From: Conchocele bisecta
Lineage: Eukaryota; Mollusca; Bivalvia; Lucinida; Thyasiridae
DNA length: 64,000 nucleotides
Direction of reading: 5' to 3'
NCBI GenBank assembly: GCA_029237695.1
Contig: CM055266.1
Span: 11,549,805 to 11,613,804 of the forward strand
Made by a program: the position numbers and the translations under genes. The notes below the pieces were generated by a model. The model saw nothing but the letters and a program-made list of their open reading frames with translations, did not search any database and was not told the origin of the DNA. Below, piece after piece: positions 1-12,800 of this stretch (position 1 is its first letter; the number at the start of each line of letters is the position of its first letter).

Positions 1-12
1 ATATATCTGTAG

Positions 13-411
13 GTGCCGGAGATGTTGAAGTGTGGGACGTACAAATGCCGTCTTATGGAGGCGTAGTTATGGATGTCCAGCGGCGGCACCTGCCTACCCA
101 GCCCCATAGCCACGCCTACATACAATTCACATACTTATATCCATACAGGTGCCGGAGATGTTGAAGTGTGGGACGTACAAAGGCCGTCTTATGGAGACGG
201 AGCTATGGGTGTCCAGCGGCGGCACCGCCTACCCAGCACCATAGCCACGCCTACATACAATTCACATAATTATATCCATACAGGTGCCAGAGATGTTGAA
301 GTGTGGGACGTACAAACGCCGCCTGGTGGAGGCGGAACTATGAGTGTCCAGTGGTGGCATTGCCTCAGTTACACAGCCACGCCTACATATCACACATACC
401 ATTCACATAGT
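13..411 (+). repeat. Three tandem decayed copies of an exon 5' edge
   Basis: Three units with the same start (GTG at 13, 149 and 284; spacing 136 and 135 bp) repeat the acceptor AG and about the first 95 nt of the JmjC exon at 612, plus about 40 nt of intron-like sequence. Read in the exon frame, copy 1 has a stop after 17 codons, copy 2 has frame-breaking changes late in the exon part, and copy 3 has a TGA. Each copy keeps an AG immediately before GTGCC, so all could act as decoy acceptors. They look like tandem duplications of an intron-exon junction rather than functional alternative exons. Confidence 0.8.
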
Positions 412-512
412 TATATCTCTGTTATCACATCTTTGATACATGTTCGAGTTTTGTTTCTGCATTTACTCAGAACGTGGGCAATGTATGGACATGATGATGT
501 GATAACACACTT

Positions 513-598
513 GATCACGTTAGTCCGGATGTACGATCGATAATCCACTCGATAAAGCTCGTGGATTATCTCCTCGTACATGCGGATGAACCGTGATC
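513..598. repeat. Imperfect hairpin
   Basis: The sequence starting GATCACGTTAGTCCGGATG is followed by its imperfect reverse complement ending CGGATGAACCGTGATC. The two arms flank a short loop around 555-567. It lies just upstream of the acceptor of the JmjC exon at 612. Confidence 0.7.
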
Positions 599-611
599 TA
601 ACTTATATTAG

Positions 612-803
612 GTGCCGGAGATGTTGAAGTGTGGGACGTACAAACGCCGTCTCATGGAGGCGGAGCTATGGATGTCCAGCGGCGGCACCGCCTCACAGTT
701 ACACAGCCACACCTACCACAACATCCACTGTGTGCTGCACGGCAGGAAAGACTTCATCCTCATCGACAGTGAATACAAGTCGGCATTTAAATATAAGGAA
801 ACC
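612..803 (+). CDS. JmjC gene exon 1 of those visible (core with HSH motif)
   Basis: The exon is 64 codons in phase 0. The acceptor AG is at 610-611 and the donor GTAAGTA at 804-810. It encodes LWMSSGGTASQLHSH followed by TYHNIHCVLHGRKDF, the first half of the JmjC double-stranded beta helix. Aligned to the H-x-D-x3-N pattern of FIH-type JmjC proteins, His 702-704 is the first iron ligand, the Asp position is His (708-710) and the Asn is conserved. The protein has no in-window start codon; the reading frame simply opens at the acceptor. Confidence 0.88.
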
Positions 804-3800
804 GTAAGTAGATGTCGCTCAGGGTATGAGAATATCCTTATGAAATGCAGGTCCAGTGTAATTCCAGATCCAGTGTAATTCCAGATTAAATTAATCCATT
901 ATATGAACAGATGTTTTCAATAAGGCAGCGTTATTCGTTTGATATTGGCGGCCATGTTCAAACTACCATGTTTCTATAACACATACATCCATACGCGTCG
1001 TACATATATAATCTACTATAGGCCGTCAGCCAGAAATCGAAACCCCTCCCCCCCCCCTGTGGGATTATTGCAGACATAATGTTTCTGAAACTACATTCAA
1101 TTACGATGGATGAATGTTTGGAACCATTTTGAAGTATACCACCCTCGAATTTTTCGCAATTGTGAAAAATCAATTTTTTTCAATGAAAATCGACTGTTTT
1201 TTATCAGTATAAATAACTGATATGGAAGTTTTGTATGTTTTCTGATGTGTTCATAACTATGCAATGGAATAATGTTCAAATAAATAATATCTGCTAATTC
1301 AGATGAAGAATTTTGCACATTTTGTTACCCCACCTACTGAATTTCAATGGCAAAACACCTACCTTAATAACTCCATAAAAGTATGGTACTTTTGTATTTT
1401 CTTCGAGTCAATGGTACCTAGTAGTGTTCATTAGAAATGTTAATTGCATATATTCCGATTATCTGATGTCTGCAGTCTCTGATACAATGTTAAAAACAAA
1501 GTATTTTTCACCATTCCCCACCCACACATTTTACAATGGGAATTTCACATGTAATCAATTTCATTTATGTTATGCACTGTCACTTACTTATACATTGTTA
1601 AATGCATATGAAACTACTTAGGCACTAATGATAGCTATCCGTGCACACTTCAGATACAGTGTGTCCTAGTGTTCGTCCGTCTGTCCGTCCGCTTCGCATT
1701 TTCTTAGTGATGATAACAACTACGCTATATATCTCATTATGCAAATCTCTCTCGTTGTCTATTAATTGTATCAATGGTAATTGTATTACTAATGTTTGCA
1801 ATATATCGTGAATGCCCATATTCTAATTACATAATGTCTACAGCAGATGATGCAATGTTAAAACAAAGTAGTTTTAACTATATATTCCCCACCCACTGAA
1901 TTTACAATGATCATTTTACATGTAATAATTTTTCATGGGTGCCTCTCAAATAAGACTAATGGAGCAATATACTGCATGTATTAGGCAATGGTCATGATGC
2001 ATGCAGTGGTGTGCACTTACACTGGTAGTTGATGACGTCATACACATTGGAACACACACGTTCTTGTATGACACATACATAACCTATTTTGTCCAATATC
2101 TTTCAACATTCAGTGTTCTTAATTATAGCACATGTGTTATTCTACACTTTTTGTGTTAACATACCAATATTTACTATATATACAAACCAATATTAGTATG
2201 TATGTAGTCTGAAAAAGCGATTCCGGGGTATTCAAACATCAATCTAGTCCAGTTTAAGAAGTATGCACATCTACCACGTGTAGCCACACACACTCATAGG
2301 ACCATCAATATACGTTTAAATGTCCATGAATGATAACGTATCTCCATAACATATTATGCAATGTATCAAAATGTTCATCTAAACAATATCACATAGCCTC
2401 TATCGAAACACATTACATTTTGGATGTTACTATACAATTGAGCTATTGTCTACATGGCATTCTAACTATTTACGCAGGCGGTAAGGATCACGTTTGTGGA
2501 AGGCGTTTTCTGCCGCATTGTACCACATTTGGGGTCGTCTGGATATATATTTCTCTATTCTATATATTGTCATTCTAATGATCAAACAACTCTATAATCA
2601 TGTACCATGTGTACATTTATTTACTGAATGCAGAATTATATTTACATTGTTTGTAGTTAATAGACACGTATTTGCCTCCATATATCCCTATGTGGCATTG
2701 AATCCGCATAGCAATCCCAATGGTTGTCTTTCAAATTTATTACACCGCTGATGAACAATCATATTCCATTACAATTACAACCAGAGACATGTATTCGAGT
2801 ATATGTCATGGGCTAGCAGAGTTTGGTGTCATCGCAAGATGCGGGACCTCCTCGCGCTGTGGTATTATCAACTATTTTTTTAGAAATTTAAGCTGTATTA
2901 AAACTGTGACACGTACTGTATATGGTTAGGTTTTTGGTGTATTAGTTTCAATAATGTTTAATTAGAAGAATGAATACAGCACATGTAGTGGTTAATGTAG
3001 AACTGATTATATTGGTGACTGCATGAATTACATATCGTTACCATGTATTGTATTTATTTTCCAATCCAACTCACGACCAAGGGTTAATTTAAATTATTGT
3101 TACATGTGAAGACATATGTGGGATGCTTAATGTGGGAGAAATCCATGCATGTTTGCAATAAGCATACCCATGCCATTCATCATACCATACTACATACTGC
3201 CTTGGCAAATGATCATCATGCTCGCTTAATTGTCAGAAGTGTGCTCGTTAATGATAACAACATTGTATTCCTTGTCAACAGTCAATCTATTTTGGACACC
3301 CTTTGAAACAGTTCTTCAATGCTCAAACTGATTGAATACATCCGTATTTGTCTTTGAAAATAGGCAGAATATCACACTATACATAACAATGTTAGTGTTG
3401 TTTAATTACTGAAAACTGCAGCTTGATCATCAATATAATTGAACATCTGATCATTTTGGCGGTCATTTTGGATATATATTAAAGCATTGTATACCTGGAT
3501 ATGTATATGTTATCAAATGATTTGATTTGTATACCTCAGACTGGTATGTATGCATGTAATAGGTGCATGAAATGCGGTTTATAACAACTCCATACAGTAA
3601 AGAATAGATGGCTCTTCTGGCAATTGTGGGAGGCTATTACATGACTATCTCCTGTATTTTACATTTATGTGTGAGGGAAAGCAATGTATGTGTGTTTTAA
3701 CTTTATGAATGTCTGTATTTGTTCGTAACAGCACTCGACCCGCAGAAAAATATTGTAAAACAGCCTATTTGGCAGCCATTTTGAAATATATTGCCATTTA

Positions 3801-6800
3801 CGGATGTAATTAAATGTAAGTTGTATTCTAAAACATTTTACATTCAAATTGTGACTTCATTATAGCAATTTATCCGGTTAATATTGATCAGACTGAAAGT
3901 TAACAGTCCTTAATAAAACAATATAATACTGTTCGGCGGCCATCTTGTAAAATGACCGCCATTTGTTCATCCAGCGGCTTTTTGAGCGTAGACAACCAGG
4001 ATTGATAGACAATAGATTACTGAATCCGAAAATCATACTCACCAAAAATCCCACATGGGGGGGGGGGGGGTTATTGCTGGCTCAAGGTCTACTATGCATA
4101 GTTTGTGAACAGTGTATGTACACCATAATTAATATGTGTGACACTGCAAATATATGTTATTTGATTATTTTCGGTGGCCATTTTGAATTTTGTTTATATA
4201 AATATTCATGACTCCCAGACACAGGTGACGGGGAAAAAAATCACATGACCGTATATAGTATATTATTATTTATACAATGAGAGATTATCAGATTATTTTT
4301 CCCCATCACCTTGGCTCCCAGAGTTGTCCAGTTTAGAGCGATTCCACTGTGATTCAGATATACCAGTAGCCGATTTCACCAAAATTGCAAAGTATACTTT
4401 TCTAGCAAAGTATACTTTGAGGGAGCAATCATTTATTTTTCCTGAAATACATCATTTCATTTAGAACTAACGACTGCATATATTTGATGATTAAAAGTAT
4501 GCAGAATTATTATACCGAATGTATTACATTATCACAGCCAAAATGGCTGTTATAATGTAATAAATTCAGTATAATAAAAATTAATAAATTGATACTAAAC
4601 TTGAAAATTTCTCCCTCGAAGTATACTTTGCTAGAAAAGTATACTTTGCAATGTTGTTGAAATAGGCTACTGCTCTCATAGACTTGCTTGCGTGCTTTGT
4701 AATCACGAACCAACATTATCATTGGGGGTACATTATAATAGATCCAATATTAAACAAACACATTTATATTTCTGGATGTCTGATTTAGATAGGTCCACTG
4801 CAAGACATCATTTATTTGTTTGTTTATTGACGTTACGGCATGTCGGCAGTTAATGTCATTTTAGTCGGGGGTCAATGGGGTCGGATCCAGGGGCCCGTTT
4901 CACTAAACTTCGTAAGACTAAAATGTTGGTAAGCGCAAATTTAGGATCGTCTGGAAATTTCAATTGATGGATTTACATTTATTTAGCATAGGCTGCATAT
5001 GCAGCCTATGCTCAATAAATGTAAATCCAATACTTGTTTATGTGATTATTTTACATTGTTTTTTTACCTATCATTAACTTTTTGCATCTTACGAACATTT
5101 TAGTCTAGTTCAGTGAAACGGTCCCCAGTATTTCGCATGTACTAATTGGAAGAAAGTATCAAAACTGATTATTTACTTATTTATATATGTATCTTAGGGC
5201 CAAACCAGAGATATTATGGCGAGTTCCGTAAAAATGAACCACCATCGTTAAATTACCTTTCGCATGTTCCGAACCTCCAACCACTTCACATTTAGAGACG
5301 TTCCATTGAAATATATATGAAACATGTACACAATTAGAAAACAAACATACATGTACATGCTTATGTAAATTCTTCTATCGTATTTCCCTATTCCAGTTCC
5401 CGAACTCCGGAGCCGGGTATTCGCCTTTAGATATGGACATGATCAGCGTGTTCAAACAGCCCAAGATAGCCAAGACACCGTGGACCTGGTCCACTCTCAC
5501 GAATTCTGACTGTATTTTTGTCCCCGCAGGTGGGTACTAGAAATATTTGGGTATATGAAGAGATCAGTGGAAATATGGAGCTAACTCCGTAAGGGAGTTA
5601 GCCCCATTCTTCCACTGAGCATTCATATAGTGTCTGGAAGTTACATGTAAGAACTGAGGGACCACTGAGGGAACTGAGAGCCGATATCACCAAAATTGCA
5701 AAGTATAGTGATCTTGCTAAGCACACTTTGAGTGAACAAAAATAATTTAAGGATAAATTTATTATTTTTTATTTAATGAAATAAAATATTTTCTGACCAA
5801 ATTATTATATATAATTTATTACATTATGACTGCCATTTTGATAATGTAATAAAGTCACTATGATAAGTCTGCGTATGTTTAATCATCAACTTTAGGCAGT
5901 CGTTAGTTATATATGAAATAATGCATTTCAGGAAAAATAAATCATTACTTCATCAAAGTATACTTAGCTAGATACGTATGCTCAGCAATTTTTGTGAAAT
6001 CGGCTACTGGTCCACTCACGAATGCCGAAAGTATTTTTGTCCCCCGCATGTGGGTACTATACTCCATGAAGGAGTTGGCCCCCAAAATTCCACCGACTCC
6101 GTCACATGGTGATTTAGAGTCCATGTTTATGAGGGAGTTAGCCCCAATAATCACACCGACTCCGTCATATGGTGATTTAGAGTCCATGTTTATGAGGGAG
6201 TCAGTCCCCATTATCCCACTGACTCCGTCATATGGTGATTTAGAGTCCATGTTTATGAGGGAGTTAGCCCCCATTATCCCACTGACTCCGTCATATGGTG
6301 ATTTAGAGTCCATGTTTATGAGGGAGTTAGCCCCCATTATCCCACTGACTCCGTCATATGGTGATTTAGAGTCCATGTTTATGAGGGAGTTAGCCCCCAT
6401 TATCCCACTGACTCCATCATATGGTGATTTAGAGTCCATGTTTATGAGGGAGTTAGTCCCCATTATCCCACCGACTCCGTCATATGATGATTTAGAGTCC
6501 ATGTTCATGAGGGAGTTAGCCCCCATTATCCCACTGACTCTTGTCATATGGTGATTTAGAGTCCATGTTTATGAGGGAGTTAGCCCCCATTATCCCACTA
6601 ACTCCGTCATATGGTGATTTAGAGTCCATGTTTATGAGGGAGTTAGCCCCCATTATCCCACTGACTCCGTCATATGGTGGTTAGTCCCCATTATCCCACT
6701 GACTCCGTCATATGGTGATTTAGAGTCCATGTTTATGAGGAGTTAGCCCCAATTATCCCACTGACTCCGTCATATGGTGATTTAGAGTCCATGTTTATGA

Positions 6801-9800
6801 GGAGTTAGCCCCCATTATCCCACTGACTCCGTCATATGGTGATTTAGAGTCCATGTTTATGAGGAGTTAGCCCCCATTATCCCACTGACTCCGTCATATG
6901 GTGATTTAGAGTCCATGTTCATGAGGGAGTTAGCCCCCATTATCCCACTGACTCTGTCATATGGTGATTTAGAGGCCATGTTTATGAGGAGTTAGCCCCC
7001 ATTATCCCACTGACTCCGTCATATGGTGATTTAGAGTCCATGTTTATGAGGGAGTTAGCCCCCATTATCCCACTGACTCCGTATACATGTAGATATTATT
7101 AAAACCAAACGTTATCTTTGGCACATCAAGGATCTTACATAGTGTCGATTTATTAATCATATTTAGTAAAGAAGTTGACGGATTTATTAACCCTTTGAAC
7201 CCGACAGCCCGCTATGCTATATCAGTGTTTGCAAACATTGCAGATCCAGATGAGCCGGCTTCTAACGAGCCGTCTCATCAGGACCAGCACTTTTCGCAAG
7301 TAATTTTCATATTTTTGAGAGCAAAAACACCATTTTCATAAATGGACTAGTCAGAAAGGCATGTTGTGACCATTGGATTGGTTGCAAAATTAACATATCA
7401 AACTCCATTCCAGAGCAAAAACACCATTTTCATAAATGTACTAGTCAGAAAGGCATGTTGTGACCATTGGATTGGTTGCAAAATTAACATATCAAACTCC
7501 ATTCTAGTTACTTAGGGGTGAAAGGGTTATGACACGAGGCTATGCGCATAGATCTGCTGGTGTATAATTGTATTATTTTCTATCATATTTCCAGGTTATC
7601 TTCACCACGTACGGTCGTATGGACGAGGGATATCATACACGATACAATTCTCGCCGGCCACCAAGTTTGATACGTCTGATTGTTCTGGTCAGGACAGGAA
7701 AGAGAGAAAATCGAGGAAAGACAGAAAGAATAAAAAGGCCAAGGAAGCTGCAAAACAAGAGGAACCGGAGAAGAAGTTATACTTGTCCGATGTGGATTTT
7801 GTCTGGCGATATAACAAGGGCGAGAGGGTAAGAAACGTGGGGATCTGGGGGCCGTGTCACTACACTTCGCACGACTGAAATGTTCGTAGGTGAACATTTG
7901 TGATCATCTGGAAATTTCAATTGATGGATTTACATTTATTGAGCATAGGCTGCATATGCAGCCTATGCTCAATAAATGTAAATCCAATAATCGTTTACAA
8001 GAAAACATTGTTAATGTCAAATTTACAGACTATCATAAGTTTGCACTTACAAACATTTTAGTTGTATGACGTTTGGTGAACGGCCCCCATGGTAGTAGAG
8101 GCAGCCCCTTTACTATGACATTATGGTATTTCACTGCCGACATGGATTTAAAAATGCAATATTTTCCATCAATCGAAAGTTGACATAAAATTCAGAGCCC
8201 ATGCAAAATTTAATCAGTTTATGCATACTACGACTGATTTTCGACAACAATATCGGATAAATAAGACAATGCGATCATGGAAGTATTATATTATATATTA
8301 CATCATACGAATGGGAAAAAAAGGTTCTTATGACATTTGTATCTGCTTTTTTAAGTACATCCTGATCAACTGGCACAGTGTTTGCTGCGCAATAAGAATA
8401 TACACTGTTGACCCTAAAACAGTGTTTCTCGCACTTAAAGGTACATGCCCACTCAGAAGGCACTAACTGTTTTTATAGGAATTAAATAAGTGTATAATAG
8501 TGTCACTATTCCACCAGTTCTACAAATTACGAGTGCCTGCTATACAGATATAATCATTTAGTAATATTTATTTTACTGATAGTGACGCACGGTGGTATCA
8601 GGCTATTTTCATATGCAAATGAGGCAAGATATTTTTTAATTATTTATACTAATTAAATGCGCCACCTGAACAAATAATATTTTCGACAGATTATAAAGTA
8701 TGATCATTGCACATCAAAAAATAAATACAGATAATAAATCGCAATGTCCGTTAACATTTTAATTAAATATGGTTATCGCCCCTGATATCAGTGTAGAAAT
8801 GTACGTCTTGATATAAAATGTATAATAATGCCAATCAATACATGGGATAATGGTGAATACATGTTTATTTTGCCAGAAAATGTCTCTGATATATTGAACA
8901 TTTTGTGCCTACTGAGTGGGCATGTAACTTTAATATAATTGAGATTAATGCAGACCCTGATATGACTCATGAGGTGTAGGCTGAAATGGTCTACTCAAGT
9001 CATAAATTCCATAAGCCCCGTTTCTCCACCCACAGTCCCCCCTATTAGTTAACTGGAATGGAATTTGATATGTTAATTTTGAAACCAATCCAACCGTTAT
9101 GAAATGATTTTCAGACTGGTCCATTTATTAACTAGATTGGTCAGTAAGCGAGGCGTACGGAATACCCCCGGCCCAGGTACCCCTAAATATGTAAAAACGA
9201 ACGTGAATTTGTCACAGGGTGGTAGAGGTCCATTGGAGCAATGCGTCTTTGAAATGGGAAGCAGATTCGAGCAAGGAAATAGAAGTTATAACCGATTTCT
9301 CTGATGTTAAGTTTTGTAAAAAGACTAAGTATGTGACCTTGACCTTTGGATCAGCAGGGGCTGGATGGTCGTGGATTTGTCACAGCATGATAGTATAACC
9401 TTACAGGAATGCACGAGTGAAATAATAATGAGTAATAATTTTCGATGAAGGAAATAGAAGTTATAACTTATTTCTCTGATGTTAAGTTTTGTAAAGAGAC
9501 CAAGTATTTGACCTTGACCTTGGGATCAGCGGGGGTTGGACGGTCGTGGATTTGGCACAGCATGGTAGTAGAGCCTTACAGGAATGTATGTGTGAAATAT
9601 GAAGTATTTTAGATGAAGGGAATAGAAGTTATAACAATATTTCTTGATGTTAAGTTTACAGACACACATACGGACGCACGCACGAACGGACAACCTGACT
9701 CCAGTATACCTCATAACTCGTTCGTTTGTGTAGGGGGGGAAGGTTGGGGGGGGGGGGAGGGTATAATTACAATACAAAACATTCATCCTGAGCTGGTAGC

Positions 9801-12800
9801 GGGCATACGTACTGCACCGTTAAATTCCAATAATTCCAGCACAAAAATATTTACACAATTCCCTAACATTTGATTGGCCCGTAGCAAGCCTCTGTCCAAA
9901 ATTTATATCCCAGTAAACTCCCATGCCGAACTACTTTCCGTAACCATGAGGCGCAGTTAAAATAATTCTTAAGAAAACGGAAAATAAGCACATTTTCTTC
10001 ATGAATTTATTTCAAATGCTGGAATTATAAGGAATGAATGGCCTTTTTGTTGAATTTATCGTGGATATAAACTTTGAAAAGTCGCGGGAATACTGGACGA
10101 GGCCTTCCGGCCTTCGTCCAGTATTCCCGCGACTTTTCCAAGTTTATACCCCGATAAATTACACAAAAAGGCCATTCATTCCTATAATAAGTACTGTAAT
10201 TTATCCACAGCAACTAACAGAGACGGTGCTGGTTCCCAAGTCACTACAGAACCTGTTGCTGCTACTGCTGAAGACCGGGGACAAGCTACATTTGGAACAA
10301 TTCGGACATTTCTATGAAGACGCAATGAAATTGGTAATTACAAAACCGTGTGAGTTAAACTTGTAAAACCGCAATCTAGCAGTTTGATTGGCTGAGCCTG
10401 CGCTGTACCACAGTCTAAGCCATCAATCTGGCTGATTTCAAACACAATATTCAATAATTTTGTAAGAAAACAATTGGCAAGATTAACACAGGCAGTGGTG
10501 TTTTGAATGTTGTATTACCGGTATATCTCAATGGCAACTGAGAAAATGGTACGTATGACATAATTATGAGACACACGTGTGATTTTGTACAGATCATGTG
10601 TGATATTTCGTGAAAAATATTTACGATAGTTTACGTGAATGACGTCGAAAGATGACAACATTTTCATAGCAAATACATTTGCTATTAAAATTTTGTCATC
10701 TTTCGCCGTCATTGACAGAAAATATCAGTTTCTGTAAATATATTTAATGAAAAGTCTATCGCGCATGCTCTTCTGTATAAAATCACATTGTGTACCTCTG
10801 TAGATGTGCGATATCTCGTGAAAAATATTCACAAAATTTATATTTTCCATAAATGACCTCGAAAGTTGACAAAATGTTTCCGCATTTGCTGTGACAATTT
10901 CATCAACTTCGTCGTCATTTACAGAAATTTCTGTAAATAAGTTCTCCGGTACACTATCACATGGATGGTCATCTTATGTTCGATCAGTCTCGCTCTCGAT
11001 ATGTCGCTGTAGAAATGGGGCTTATGACACGTATGGCCAGTCTAGGTCCTGATCTGCAACTATAATTATAACACGCATGCAAGCAGATCAGATTATATAC
11101 AGTTTGTAGTTCAGTGACTGAATGGCGAATAGTGCAGACCCAGATCAGACTGTGTCGCAGGCTTAAATTTATTTATTTAACGCTGTGTACTGGCTGGCCA
11201 ACAGCTCGGATTTTATGCAGAGTCAACAGGGTAGAATACCGTATTGATAATTCCATACATGTGGCTGTGTCTGCAGAAATGGGGCTTATGGGTTTTGCAA
11301 CCAGTGCAGATCCTGATCAGCCTGTGCATCCGCACAGTCTGATCAGCATCTACACTGTTTGCCATTCCATCATTCAATGAAACGCCCACGATGCTTCTAA
11401 CTAGCAAACAACATAGTTATCAGGCTGAATTGAATTGAAGATAAAACAAGGAACAAATATAATTCAATAGCATTTTTTTCACCAATGCAAAATTGGGACC
11501 TCAATGGAAAAAAATATACCTTATATCAGGGATTTAGGCTACTATTACTGTCCGTTTCACAAAACCTGCCCAAATTTTATGGCCATATAAACAATGAACT
11601 TTTTGTTTTCCCGATAATATTTAAGAATGAGCCTTTTGCGAAATTTGGTCAAATATTAGGAGCTGGGGAAGGAGTCAAAAAACAAAAACATTATGGAAAT
11701 TGACACCGAAACCTGGCTAGATAGCTTGGAAATGATCTAAGAAAACAAGTTAAGATTTGAAAATTGGTCCAGTATTTCTGAAATTTCCCCATGCTCAATC
11801 CTTCGGTGGCACAGAGGGGACATGGAAATATTTTTTTTACTTTCGCGTGCGCGCGCGATAGATATTGTGTGTGCACACGATATGTTTTGCGTGCGCATGC
11901 GATAGCTATTGCGTGCGCACGCGATAGCTTAGCCAATGAAACCATATCGCGTGCGCACACAAAACCTATCGCGTGCGCACGGGATAGCTATCGCGTGCGC
12001 ACGCGAAAGTAAAAAATATGTCCATGTCCCCTCTGTGCCACCGTACAATCCCCATAGTGACGAGGTCTATGTGGATTTAACATGGGGAAATTGTTTTTAT
12101 CGCAATAAATCAATATTCAACCAAAATTCAGGAAATAAGGAGAAGGCCCATGGGATCAGGCTCAGTAGCTGAAGTGACCATTTCCTTGGATGCACAGGAA
12201 GTTTCAGCAGTAACATATGAATCCTTCAAGATGGTTTCATTGTTAACTTACACATCATACCCACATACCATCTAACATCATACAGTAGACATACAGTCTA
12301 CCATCATACCGACCCTTGTATACGACACCTACTAAAAAGCGCATGCCCAAATTTTACGGCAAAAAAACAATGCGAAAACAATAATGATTTCGATAAAATT
12401 ATATTTTAGCAAAATCAAGCCTTCTTATTTCGTGAAATTTGGATCAATATTGATTTTATTGCGAAAATTCCCCATGTTAAATCCCAATAGGCATGTCTAT
12501 GGGGATTTAACATGGGGAAATAATGGACCGATTTTCGAAATTTAACTTGTTTTCCTAGATCATTTCCAAGCTATCCGGCCATGTTTCGGAATCAATTTCC
12601 AAATTTGTTCAGCAGGATTCGTGAACCAGACAGTAGGCAACACTGCATAGCGTGGATATTTTCATTACAGGACCCCGTAAAACCACCAGCAGAGGAAGCA
12701 TTCTATATCCTGACAGCCAATAAAAAACAGAAGCAGCTGTCACGTGACCAGGTGCTGTCACTAAAACCAGCCCGCCTACAAAACCTGTGCGACATCTTCA

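Noticed and set aside
5945..6554. Overlapping 186- and 200-codon ORFs on both strands
   Set aside because: They are by-products of the stop-free 63-bp minisatellite in an intron; no domain or start context supports a protein.
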